A stretch of DNA of 34,655 nucleotides from Nitriliruptoraceae bacterium. Lineage in GTDB: Bacteria; Actinomycetota; Nitriliruptoria; Nitriliruptorales; Nitriliruptoraceae. The notes under the pieces are model-generated. The model did not search any database. It was not told the origin of the DNA and saw nothing but the letters and a program-made list of their open reading frames with translations. Shown here piece by piece: positions 8,774 through 17,233 of the stretch. Numbering within the stretch: position 1 is the stretch's first letter; every line of letters begins with the position of its first letter. The DNA lies in the NCBI GenBank assembly GCA_007130695.1, contig SLRZ01000196.1, positions 1-34,655 on the forward strand, read 5' to 3'. Made by a program: the position numbers and the translations under genes.

Positions 8774-10030
8774 TCAGGCATCGCCGACCGTGTCGAAGGC
8801 CTCGGCGACGATGTCGGCGGCCCGGTCGATCTCCGATTCGTCGACCACCAGGCCGGGAACGAAGCGGATGACGTTCTTGTAGGGGCCGCACATCAGCAGC
8901 AGCAGGCCCCGCTCCTCCGCCGCGCGGTGCACCGCGCCCGCCACCGACGGCGCGGGGTTGCCGTCCTCGTCGGAGAGTTCCAGGCCCACCATCAGGCCCC
9001 GACCGCGCACGTCGCCGATGCTGGCGTGTTCGCCGGCCAGCGACCGGAGCCGGGCCTGCAGCTGCTCGCCGCGTCGGGCCGCGTTGTCCATCAGCCCCTC
9101 TTCCTCGATGACGTCGAGGGTGGCGAGCGCCGCCGCGCACGCCAGGGCATTGCCGCCGTAGGTGCCGCCCTGTGAGCCGGCCCAGGCCCCGTCCATGACC
9201 TCGAAGGATGCCGCCACCGCCGAGATCGGCACGCCGCTGGCCAGCCCCTTGGCCGTCACGATCATGTCGGGGACCACGTCGTGGTGCTGGTGGCCCCAGA
9301 ACCGCCCCGTGCGCCCCACGCCCGACTGGACCTCGTCCATGATCAGCAGCATCCCGTGGGCGTCGCACCGCTCGCGCAGTCCCTCGAGGAACCCGTCGGT
9401 GGCCGGGACGTAGCCGCCCTCGCCGAGGATCGGCTCCACCAGGATCGCGGCCGTGTCCGCGGGCGAGGACTGGGTCGCCAGCAGGTGATCGAGTTCCTGC
9501 AGGCAGAACTCGGTGGTGGCCTTGGCGTCCCAGCCGTAGCGGTAGGCGTGCGGGAACGGCGCGAAGGCGACGCCGGGCATCAGCGGCTGCAGGCCGGCGT
9601 GGAACGCCGTCCCCGACGTCGTCAGTGCGGCGCTGCCGACCGTGCGGCCGTGGTACCCGCCCTGCATGGCGATGATCCGGGGGCGTTGCGTGTACTGGCG
9701 GGCCATGCGCATCGCCGACTCCACCGCCTCGGTGCCGGCGGTGGAGTAGAAGAGCGTGTCGAGCCCCGCCGGCATCTTGTCGGCCAGGCGTTCCGTGAGC
9801 TCGTGCATGGGCGCGTGCTGCACCACGTTGTAGTGACTGTGCAGGATCCGCCCGGCCTGCTCGCGCACGGCTTCGACGACTTTGGGGTGGGCGTGGCCCG
9901 TGGATGTCACGCCGATACCGGCCGTGAAGTCGAGGTAGCGCCGGCCGTCGGTGGTCTCGAGCCACACGCCCTCTCCCCGGGTGGCGACGGCATCGGAAAC
10001 GGGCGTGATGCGGGGGGAGAGCTTGCCCAT
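8774..10030 (-). CDS. gabT: Class-III PLP aminotransferase, 4-aminobutyrate aminotransferase-like
   Basis: ATG at 10030 with AAGGA RBS; YLDFTAGIGVTSTGHAHPKVVEAV, LLIMDEVQSGVGRTGRFWG, PDMIVTAKGLASGVPISAV (PLP Lys). Confidence 0.88.
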   Translation of the reverse strand: MGKLSPRITPVSDAVATRGEGVWLETTDGRRYLDFTAGIGVTSTGHAHPKVVEAVREQAGRILHSHYNVVQHAPMHELTERLADKMPAGLDTLFYSTAGTEAVESAMRMARQYTQRPRIIAMQGGYHGRTVGSAALTTSGTAFHAGLQPLMPGVAFAPFPHAYRYGWDAKATTEFCLQELDHLLATQSSPADTAAILVEPILGEGGYVPATDGFLEGLRERCDAHGMLLIMDEVQSGVGRTGRFWGHQHHDVVPDMIVTAKGLASGVPISAVAASFEVMDGAWAGSQGGTYGGNALACAAALATLDVIEEEGLMDNAARRGEQLQARLRSLAGEHASIGDVRGRGLMVGLELSDEDGNPAPSVAGAVHRAAEERGLLLLMCGPYKNVIRFVPGLVVDESEIDRAADIVAEAFDTVGDA

Positions 10031-10151
10031 CAGTGATCCTTCGACGTGGTGCGGTGTGGCGGGCGGGGACCGGGTCGACCGGGTGCTCGCTGAACGGTCG
10101 GCGTGCGTCCCCGCCAAGGTAGACGATTCCGCGTTGCCCCTGCCGGCGCGC

Positions 10152-10190
10152 CACCGGAACCGGGCCGGGACACGCGGGGCAGTTCCGGTG
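10152..10190. promoter_or_regulatory. 9-bp inverted repeat in a divergent intergenic region
   Basis: CACCGGAAC (10152-10160), 21 nt, GTTCCGGTG (10182-10190); perfect arms between gabT (-) and the kinase-like gene (+). Confidence 0.5.
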
Positions 10191-10301
10191 CGGCGCAACA
10201 CCGGTCGACGGGCCGGAGGTGCGGTAACCTCGCGCGACACTGCCCGGTCCCTGCAGTGCCTGCGATGCCCGTGCGTGCGTCCGATCACCAGGGGACCCCT
10301 C

Positions 10302-11213
10302 TTGACCATCAGTGAGGACCGGCACCGATCGGTCGAGCTCGAGCAGTCCGTCACACTGGACGGGCGGTTCCGCCTCGGCCGACGACTCGGTGACGACGGA
10401 ATTGCCGAGGTCTGGCGTGGTGAGGACCAGCAACTCGATCGCGTCGTGGTCATCCGTGTGCTGCACCCGCGGGTGCGTCAGGACCCCCAGGTCCTCGAAC
10501 GCTTCCGGCTCGAGGCACTCGCGGCGGCCCGGCTGAGCCACGGGCACGTGGCGAACCTCTTCGACGTCGCCGTGCACGACGATCTCGCCTACACCGTGGG
10601 GGAGTACGTCGACGGGCCCAGTCTCGCCAGGCTCATGGAGGACGGCCCGCTGGAGCCCGTCGCCGTGGCCACCGTCGGCCACCAGGCCGCCGCGGGGCTC
10701 GCCGTCGCTCACGCCGAGGGCATCATCCACCGCGACGTGCGGCCCGGGAACCTCCTCGTCGGTCGGGACGGACGGGTCCGGATCGTGGACTTCGGCTCCG
10801 CCCGCATCCCCGACCCGGAACGGCCCCCTCTCGCCGACCACGACTACGGGGCCGAGAGCTACCTCGCCCCCGAGCTCGAGACCGGTGCGCTGACCACCGA
10901 CCGGTCCGACGTGTACGCGCTGGGCCGCACGCTGCTGAAGGCCCTCGACGGCGCGCACGATGCGGCGACGGGCGAGGACGGTCTCCTGGACCGGGTGCTC
11001 GGCTCGATCCCGGGCCTGCCGCTGGGGACCAGTGCGAGCGACTGTCTCCGCGAGGAGCTCGCCGCGGCCACCGACCCGGACCCGGCGCGCCGGCCCAGTG
11101 CGGAGGCCTTCAGCGCCATCCTGAGAGGCCTGTACGGCCACCGTGGGGACGAGGTCCTGCGTTCAATGGTCGATCCGTTGGACGAGGCCGACTACGGCCG
11201 CCGGCCCAACTGA
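10302..11213 (+). CDS. Ser/Thr protein kinase-like protein, probable pseudokinase
   Basis: Hanks-type layout: VVVIRVLHP (VAIK position), FRLEALAAARL (alphaC), HRDVRPGNLLV, IVDFGSAR, YLAPELETG. TTG start at 10302 with AGGGGA upstream; in-frame GTG 10275 is an alternative. Confidence 0.85.
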   Translation: MTISEDRHRSVELEQSVTLDGRFRLGRRLGDDGIAEVWRGEDQQLDRVVVIRVLHPRVRQDPQVLERFRLEALAAARLSHGHVANLFDVAVHDDLAYTVGEYVDGPSLARLMEDGPLEPVAVATVGHQAAAGLAVAHAEGIIHRDVRPGNLLVGRDGRVRIVDFGSARIPDPERPPLADHDYGAESYLAPELETGALTTDRSDVYALGRTLLKALDGAHDAATGEDGLLDRVLGSIPGLPLGTSASDCLREELAAATDPDPARRPSAEAFSAILRGLYGHRGDEVLRSMVDPLDEADYGRRPN

Positions 11214-11238
11214 ACCCGCGGCCGGTCGTGGACCACGC

Positions 11239-11940
11239 TCACAGCTGGAGCCGGTGCTCCACGACCTCGCGAGCCACCTCGTGCAGTCGGCGGCCGTTGC
11301 TTCGGGCATAGGAGCGCAACAGCTGGAACGCGTCCGCCACGGAGCTGTCGTGCTGGACCGCCAGGACCCCCTTGGCCTGTTCCACGATCACCCGGCTGTC
11401 GAGTGCCTCCTGGAGCTGTTCGGCGAGCCGTTGGGAGGCCTGGAGCGTGCGGTGGTTGGAGATGTAGCCGCTGGCCATGTCCCCGAGCAGCTGGGCGACC
11501 TCGAGCTCCTCCTCGGACCACTCGTGGGGCTGCTGGCGGTAGAGGTTCATCGCCCCGATCCGGACGTCGCCGACGAGCATGGGCACGCCCGCCACCGCAC
11601 GGAAACCCGCGTCGAGCGCCGTGCTGCGGTAGCGCTCCCAGCGCTGCTCCTGTTCGAGATCGCCGGTCACCACCACCTGGCCGCTCTCGTAGGCCTCGAA
11701 GCACGGGCCCTCCTGCGCGACGGCCTGTTCCTCCTCGATGCGCACGACGCTCTGTTCCGTCGCGGTGATGAACCGCAGTCGGCCCTCGGGGTCGGCCACG
11801 GAGACGCCGGCACCGTCGCAGCCGAGGATCTGCAGGCTGTGGTCGGTGACGCTGTAGAGGGCGTGACCGAGGTCGTAGGTGTCCGCGATCCGGCGTGCGT
11901 AGTCCCGGGTCGCATTGCGCAACGCGGCGTCGTCGACCAC
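11239..11940 (-). CDS. GAF-ANTAR RNA-binding antitermination regulator
   Basis: GAF region (LGCDGAGVSVADPEGRLRFITATEQSVVRIEEEQAVAQEGPCFEAYESGQVV) and C-terminal ANTAR (LQEALDSRVIVEQAKGVLAVQHDSSVADAFQLLRSYARSNGRRLHEVAREVV). Confidence 0.93.
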   Translation of the reverse strand: MVDDAALRNATRDYARRIADTYDLGHALYSVTDHSLQILGCDGAGVSVADPEGRLRFITATEQSVVRIEEEQAVAQEGPCFEAYESGQVVVTGDLEQEQRWERYRSTALDAGFRAVAGVPMLVGDVRIGAMNLYRQQPHEWSEEELEVAQLLGDMASGYISNHRTLQASQRLAEQLQEALDSRVIVEQAKGVLAVQHDSSVADAFQLLRSYARSNGRRLHEVAREVVEHRLQL

Positions 11941-12131
11941 GAAACCTCCGATCGGTTCTCGTCGCTCGGGGTGGCGGGGCGTCGCCCCCGTCGCCGGACG
12001 TCGGCGACCCCGTCGGTGGGTCGCCGAAGCTCGCGCCCGTTAGTCTAGATGCCCGACGTGGCGGGTAGTATCCCGCGCCGGCTCCGCGACCTCCTGCGGA
12101 CATCCCGAGACCACCACCAGGACGCTCACCC

Positions 12132-12965
12132 ATGCGCTCACGACCGACCCCGGCCACCCGTGCCACCGCCACGTTCGCCGCCCTTGCCCTGGCCCTGGCC
12201 GCCTGCAACGGCGCCGACGACGACGGCGACAACGGTGGCAACGGCGACGACGAGGTCGCCGCGGGCGAACTCGACCTGGTCTCGGAGGGTCAGCTGACGG
12301 TCTGCTCCGACGTGCCCTACCCGCCGTTCGAGTTCGAGGACGACGAGGCGCCCAGTGGCTACAGCGGCTTCGACATCGATCTCGTGCAGGAGATCGCCGA
12401 CCGGCTCGACCTCGAACTGGTCGTGACCGAGGCCGGCTTCGACGGCCTGGCCTCCGGCGCCACGCTCACGGCCGGGCAGTGCGACCTCGCGGCCTCGGCG
12501 ATGACGATCAACGAGGAGCGGGCCCAGAACCTCAACTTCTCCGACCCCTACTACGAGGCGGAGCAGAGCCTGATCGTCCTCGAGGACTCCGACATCTCTG
12601 CCCTCGAGGACCTCGCGGGCGAGTCGCTCGGCGTGCAGGGCCAGACCACCGGGGCCGCCTTCGCCGAGGAGAACGCGCCCGACGACACCGAGGTCGTCGA
12701 GCTCGACCAGGGGCCCGACATCTACACCGCGATGCTCGCGGGTCAGGTCGCCGCGGGCCTGCAGGATCTGCCGGTCAACCTCGACCAGGCCGAGGAGGAC
12801 GACCGGTTCGAGGTGGTCGAGACCTTCGAGACCGACGAGCAGTACGGTTTCGCCGCGGCCGTCGACAACGACGCCCTGATCGAGGCGGTCAACGAGCAGC
12901 TCGAAGAGATGCGTGACGACGGCACCTACGACGAGATCTACGACGAGTACTTCGCGATCGACTGA
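12132..12965 (+). CDS. ABC transporter family-3 substrate-binding lipoprotein (polar amino acids)
   Basis: Lipobox LALAAC; GQLTVCSDVPYPPFEFEDDEAPSGYSGFDIDLVQEIADRL; very acidic composition. Confidence 0.93.
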   Translation: MRSRPTPATRATATFAALALALAACNGADDDGDNGGNGDDEVAAGELDLVSEGQLTVCSDVPYPPFEFEDDEAPSGYSGFDIDLVQEIADRLDLELVVTEAGFDGLASGATLTAGQCDLAASAMTINEERAQNLNFSDPYYEAEQSLIVLEDSDISALEDLAGESLGVQGQTTGAAFAEENAPDDTEVVELDQGPDIYTAMLAGQVAAGLQDLPVNLDQAEEDDRFEVVETFETDEQYGFAAAVDNDALIEAVNEQLEEMRDDGTYDEIYDEYFAID

Positions 12966-12985
12966 CGCGACATGCCGTTGCGACC

Positions 12986-13015
12986 GACGGGGGGCCACGT
13001 TGCGGGCCCCCCGTC
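12986..13015 (+). terminator. Strong intercistronic hairpin between SBP and permease genes
   Basis: GACGGGGGGCC (12986-12996), 8-nt loop ACGTTGCG, GGCCCCCCGTC (13005-13015): perfect 11-bp GC stem without a T-tract. Confidence 0.6.
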
Positions 13016-13055
13016 CGTCATGGTGGCGGCCCGGGGGTGACGTGGAGGAGGCAGC

Positions 13056-13841
13056 GTGAAGCGCCGACACCGCCAGCAGCTCGTGCGCGGCGTCCTCTAC
13101 GTCGTCTTCGTCCTGGCCGTCGGCGGCCTGGTGGCGCTCGCCGACTGGGAGACGGTCCGCAGTTCGTTCTTCGACCTCGACACGGCCCGGGGCATGTTCC
13201 CCGAGGTCGTGACCCTGGCGGCCCGCAACACCATCGTCTACACGTTCCTCGCCTTCGTCTTCGGGTTGTTCTTCGGGCTCGTGCTGGCGTTGATGAAGCT
13301 CTCCCCGGTGGGCCCCTACCGGTGGGTGGCGACCATCTACATCGAGATCTTCCGTGGCCTGCCCGCGCTGCTGACGATCTTCCTGTTCGCCTTCGGCGTG
13401 CCCATCGCCTTCCAGTGGCAGCCGCCCGGTGGGATCGCCGGCGCGGGCGTGCTGGGGCTGATCGTCGTCGCCGCGGCCTACATCGCCGAGACGATCCGCG
13501 CGGGCATCGAGGCGGTGCCCAAGGGGCAGGTCGAGGCGGCCCGGTCGCTGGGCATGTCCGCGACCTGGGCGATGATCTCCGTCGTGCTGCCCCAGGCGTT
13601 CCGGATCGTGATCCCGCCGCTGACCAACGAACTGGTCCTGCTGATCAAGGACACCTCGCTGCTCGCGCTGGTCGGGGTGACCGCCGGGACCCGTGAGCTG
13701 ACGAACTTCGCCCGTGTGGAACTGTTCGCGACGAACAACTCGACGCCGCTGGTCGTGGCCGGCCTGCTCTACGTCGCGATCACGATCCCCCTGACGCAGC
13801 TGATCGCCGTCCTCGAGCGGCGCAACGCCCGGGCACGCTGA
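13056..13841 (+). CDS. Polar amino-acid ABC transporter permease (HisM/GlnP type)
   Basis: Hydrophobic; [81 protein letters not shown]. Confidence 0.95.
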   Translation: MKRRHRQQLVRGVLYVVFVLAVGGLVALADWETVRSSFFDLDTARGMFPEVVTLAARNTIVYTFLAFVFGLFFGLVLALMKLSPVGPYRWVATIYIEIFRGLPALLTIFLFAFGVPIAFQWQPPGGIAGAGVLGLIVVAAAYIAETIRAGIEAVPKGQVEAARSLGMSATWAMISVVLPQAFRIVIPPLTNELVLLIKDTSLLALVGVTAGTRELTNFARVELFATNNSTPLVVAGLLYVAITIPLTQLIAVLERRNARAR

Positions 13842-13867
13842 CCGCGACCATCCGCAAGGAGCCACCG

Positions 13868-14617
13868 GTGACGACGTCCGCGACGGACCCTCACGCGATC
13901 GAGATCCACGATCTGCACAAGGCCTTCGGTGAGCTCGAGGTGCTCAAGGGCATCGACTTCCGTGTCGCCGCGGGCGAGGTGGTGTGCGTGGTCGGACCGT
14001 CGGGGTCGGGCAAATCCACCCTGCTGCGCTGCGTCAACCGACTCGAGGAACCGACCTCGGGTCGGGTGCTGATCGAGGGAGACGACATCACCGATCGCGA
14101 CGCGGACGTGGACATGCTCCGCAGCCGGATCGGGATGGTGTTCCAGTCCTTCAACCTCTTCCCCCACCTGACGGCCCTGGACAACCTCACCCTCGCCCAG
14201 CGGCGGGTGCGCCGCCGGCGCCGCGGCGAGGCCGAGCGCATCGCCCGGGCGAACCTCGAGCGGGTGGGGTTGTCCGACAAGGTCGACGCCTACCCCGCGC
14301 ATCTCTCGGGTGGGCAGCAGCAGCGGGTCGCCATCGCCCGGGCCCTGTCGATGGAACCCGACATGATGCTGTTCGACGAACCGACCTCGGCGCTGGACCC
14401 GGAGCTGGTGGGGGAGGTCCTGGAGGTGATGCGCCGCCTCGCGGACGAGGGCATGACGATGATGGTGGTCACCCACGAGATGGGGTTCGCCCAGGAGGTC
14501 GCCGACCGCGTCGTGTTCATGGACGAGGGCGTCGTCGTGGAGGAGGGCCCCCCGGGGCGGGTGCTGGTCGAACCGACTCACGAGCGCACCCGCCGGTTCC
14601 TCAAACTGGTGCGCTGA
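13868..14617 (+). CDS. Polar amino-acid ABC transporter ATP-binding protein (GlnQ type)
   Basis: Walker [10 protein letters not shown], signature LSGGQQQR, Walker [16 protein letters not shown]-loop VTHEMGFA. Confidence 0.97.
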   Translation: MTTSATDPHAIEIHDLHKAFGELEVLKGIDFRVAAGEVVCVVGPSGSGKSTLLRCVNRLEEPTSGRVLIEGDDITDRDADVDMLRSRIGMVFQSFNLFPHLTALDNLTLAQRRVRRRRRGEAERIARANLERVGLSDKVDAYPAHLSGGQQQRVAIARALSMEPDMMLFDEPTSALDPELVGEVLEVMRRLADEGMTMMVVTHEMGFAQEVADRVVFMDEGVVVEEGPPGRVLVEPTHERTRRFLKLVR

Positions 14618-14618
14618 G

Positions 14619-14656
14619 GGGCGATTTCGCATACCGGTTGGTCCCCGAAATTGCCC
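14619..14656. terminator. 11-bp inverted repeat after the ABC ATPase gene (terminator or operator)
   Basis: GGGCGATTTCG (14619-14629), 16-nt loop, CGAAATTGCCC (14646-14656); one G.U pair, otherwise perfect. Confidence 0.5.
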
Positions 14657-14738
14657 GCGGGCCACGCCCGTTGCCTACGGTGTCGAGCATCCGGGTGGCT
14701 GGACGTGCGCGTGGCCGCATCCGGTGAGGGAGAGCGGT

Positions 14739-16259
14739 ATGGCACAGAGGCAGGTCGGGGAGACGGCGCAGGAGTCCAGGATCCCCGTGGTGGTCGCCGC
14801 CGGGCAGTGCGTCGAGCGTGGGGGCGGGGTCGACGTCGTCGACCTCGCGGCCCGGGCCGCCGGCGAGGCCCTCGACCTCGCGCCGAAGCTGGCCGACGAC
14901 CTCGACCGGCTGTCGTTCGTCGACGCGCTCTCACCCACGGGCAAGGCGCCCGCCGCGACCCTCGCGCGGCGTCTCGGGCTGCGGCCCACGGTGGTGGAGA
15001 AGAGCACGATCGGCGGGAACACCCCCCAGTGGCTGGTGGCCCGCGCCGCGGCCGACATCGCCGCCGGCGGGCTGGCCACGACCCTCGTGGTGGGCGCGGA
15101 GGCCATCGCCTCGCGGCGGGCCCGGACGGCACCGTCGACCGCACCGGCCGCGGACCTCGAGCCCGACCCCGTGGTGGGCGACGGCCGTGACGGGGTCAGC
15201 CCCCAGGAGGCCGCGGTCGGCCTCGGGCTGCCCATACACGTCTACCCGATGCTGGAGTCCGCCCTCGCGCACCGCCACGGTCGGAGCCACGAGCAGCAGC
15301 GTGCCGAACTCGGCCGACTGCTCGCCCCCTTCACCGAGGTCGCCGCGCAGCATCCCCAGGCGTGGTTCCCCGCGGCCCGTACCGCCGACGAGATCGCCCG
15401 GCCGGCGTCCGACAACCGGCTCACCGCCGAGCCCTACACCCTGCGGATGAACGCCGTGCTCGCCGTGGACCAGGGCGCCGCGCTGCTGGTGACCTCCCTG
15501 GCGGCCGCACGCCGGGCCGGGGTCGCGGACCGGGCCGTGTTCGTGTGGTCCGGAGCCCAGGCCAACGACGCCTGGTTCGTCCCCACGCGCCCCGAGCTGG
15601 ACCGCTCCCCGGGCATCGCCGCGGCGGGTGGGGCTGCGCTGGAGGCCGCCGGGATCGAGGTGGACGGCCTCGACCGCTTCGACCTGTACTCCTGCTTCCC
15701 CGTCGCGGTCGAGTTCGCCACCGAGGCACTCGGCGTGGCGGTCGACGACCCCCGCGGCCTGACCGTCACCGGCGGGCTGCCCTACTTCGGCGGGCCGGGC
15801 AACAACTACACCACCCACGGGATCGCCACCCTGACCGACGTCCTGCGCGAGGAGGGCGGCACCGGTCTGGCCACGGGGCTCGGATGGTTCGCCACCAAGC
15901 ACGCGGTCGGGATCTACGGCGCCACCCCGCCGCCGCGGGGGTTCGTGGCCGGCGACACGGACGGGGCGCAGGCCGCCATCGACGCGAACGCCCTCGAGTT
16001 GGCCGACACCCACGAGGGCAACGCGGTGGTCGACGCGGCCACCGTGGCCTACGACCGCGAGGGTGCCGTCACCGCGGCGCCGGCCTACCTGCGCCTGCCC
16101 GACGGGCGCCGGCTGGTGGCCGCCGCCAACCCCGACGAGCTCGCCGGGCTGGCGGGCGCCCAGCTCGTGGGCGCGACGGTCCACGTCTCCGGCGAGGTTC
16201 CCACCTACCGCGTCAGCTCCGCCCCACCGACCGACACCCGACACGAGGAACCGACATGA
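14739..16259 (+). CDS. Thiolase-like protein (TLP1-like, annotated typically as acetyl-CoA acetyltransferase)
   Basis: ATG at 14739 with GGGAGAG RBS; thiolase-fold segments STIGGNTPQWLVARAAADIAAGGLATTLVVGAEA, DRFDLYSCFPVAVEFATEALG, VTGGLPYFGGPGNNYTTHGIA; C-terminal extension of OB-fold-like appearance. Confidence 0.85.
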   Translation: MAQRQVGETAQESRIPVVVAAGQCVERGGGVDVVDLAARAAGEALDLAPKLADDLDRLSFVDALSPTGKAPAATLARRLGLRPTVVEKSTIGGNTPQWLVARAAADIAAGGLATTLVVGAEAIASRRARTAPSTAPAADLEPDPVVGDGRDGVSPQEAAVGLGLPIHVYPMLESALAHRHGRSHEQQRAELGRLLAPFTEVAAQHPQAWFPAARTADEIARPASDNRLTAEPYTLRMNAVLAVDQGAALLVTSLAAARRAGVADRAVFVWSGAQANDAWFVPTRPELDRSPGIAAAGGAALEAAGIEVDGLDRFDLYSCFPVAVEFATEALGVAVDDPRGLTVTGGLPYFGGPGNNYTTHGIATLTDVLREEGGTGLATGLGWFATKHAVGIYGATPPPRGFVAGDTDGAQAAIDANALELADTHEGNAVVDAATVAYDREGAVTAAPAYLRLPDGRRLVAAANPDELAGLAGAQLVGATVHVSGEVPTYRVSSAPPTDTRHEEPT

Positions 16260-17233
16260 TCCGCACGCGCCTGACCGAACTGCTCGGCGTCGACCATCCG
16301 GTCATGCTCGCCGGGATGTCGGGGGTCTCCTACCACGCGCTGACCGCCGCGGTCTCCGAGGCCGGCGGGTACGGCTGCCTCGGGGCGACCACGATCCCCG
16401 CCGAGGAGATGATCGTCGAGATGCGCGCGACGCGGGAGGCGACCGACCGGCCCTTCGGGGTCGACCTGCTCGCCCCCATGACCGGCGACTTCGTCGACCG
16501 GGTGCAGTCGGTCATCGACGAGGGCGCCAAGCTGTTCGTCGCCGGGCTGGGGATCCCCGCCGAGGTCGTGGAGCGCTGTCACCGCAACGGGGTGCTCGTC
16601 GGCAGCATGTGCGGCAAGGTGGACCACGCCCGACGGGCGGTGGACGCCGGCTGCGACCTCGTCATCGCCCAGGGCACCGAGGCCGGTGGCCACACCGGCA
16701 AGGTGGCCACCCTGCCGCTGGTCCCCCAGGTCGTCGACGCGGTCGGCGCCCACGTGCCGGTCGTCGCGGCCGGCGGCATCTTCGACGGACGCGGCCTGGC
16801 CGCCGCCCTGGCGCTCGGCGCCGACGGGGTCTGGGTCGGCACCCGGTTCGTGGCCACCCACGAGGCCCGGGTCCAGGCCGGGTTCAAGGAACGGCTGCTC
16901 GAGGCCGGCGAGTCCGAGACGGTGGTGACCACGGCCTACACCGGCAAGACCTGCCGGGTCATCGCCAACGAGTACACGAGCTACTTCGAACAGCACCCCG
17001 AGGAGCTGCAGGCGTTCCCCCAGCAGGCGATCCGTGCGATCGAGGACGGGGCGAACCACCTCGGTTCCCCCGAGGCGACGCAGATCGACCCGGCACGAGA
17101 GTTCTACCCGGCCGGGCAGGCCGCGGGGGCGATCGACGGGCTCGAGCGGGCGGGTGACGTGGTCACCGGCATGGTCGAGGAGGCCGAGCGGGTCATCGCC
17201 GGGCTGCGTCCCGTCGTGCTGGAGGGCCGATGA
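16256..17233 (+). CDS. Nitronate monooxygenase-like flavoprotein
   Basis: ATGA overlap with the thiolase-like gene; VDHPVMLAGMSGVSYHALTAAVSEAGGYGCLG, VIAQGTEAGGHTGKVATLPLVPQVVDAV, VPVVAAGGIFDGRGLAAALALGADGVWVGTRFVAT. Confidence 0.92.
   Translation: MIRTRLTELLGVDHPVMLAGMSGVSYHALTAAVSEAGGYGCLGATTIPAEEMIVEMRATREATDRPFGVDLLAPMTGDFVDRVQSVIDEGAKLFVAGLGIPAEVVERCHRNGVLVGSMCGKVDHARRAVDAGCDLVIAQGTEAGGHTGKVATLPLVPQVVDAVGAHVPVVAAGGIFDGRGLAAALALGADGVWVGTRFVATHEARVQAGFKERLLEAGESETVVTTAYTGKTCRVIANEYTSYFEQHPEELQAFPQQAIRAIEDGANHLGSPEATQIDPAREFYPAGQAAGAIDGLERAGDVVTGMVEEAERVIAGLRPVVLEGR

Noticed and set aside
8727-11141. 804-aa minus ORF spanning gabT and the kinase-like gene
   Set aside because: Out of frame with gabT and antisense to the kinase-like gene; composition not protein-like.
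12061-12075. ANTAR target RNA motif in the SBP leader
   Set aside because: Loop UAGUAU lacks A1 and G4 and no convincing second hairpin was found; kept only as a weak hypothesis.
12138-13865. 575-aa minus ORF opposite the ABC SBP and permease genes
   Set aside because: Shadow ORF; the plus strand encodes recognisable ABC components.
15362-17233. 623-aa plus ORF from 15362
   Set aside because: Correct frame only from ATG 16256 (nitronate monooxygenase-like); the upstream part is an alternate frame within the thiolase-like gene.
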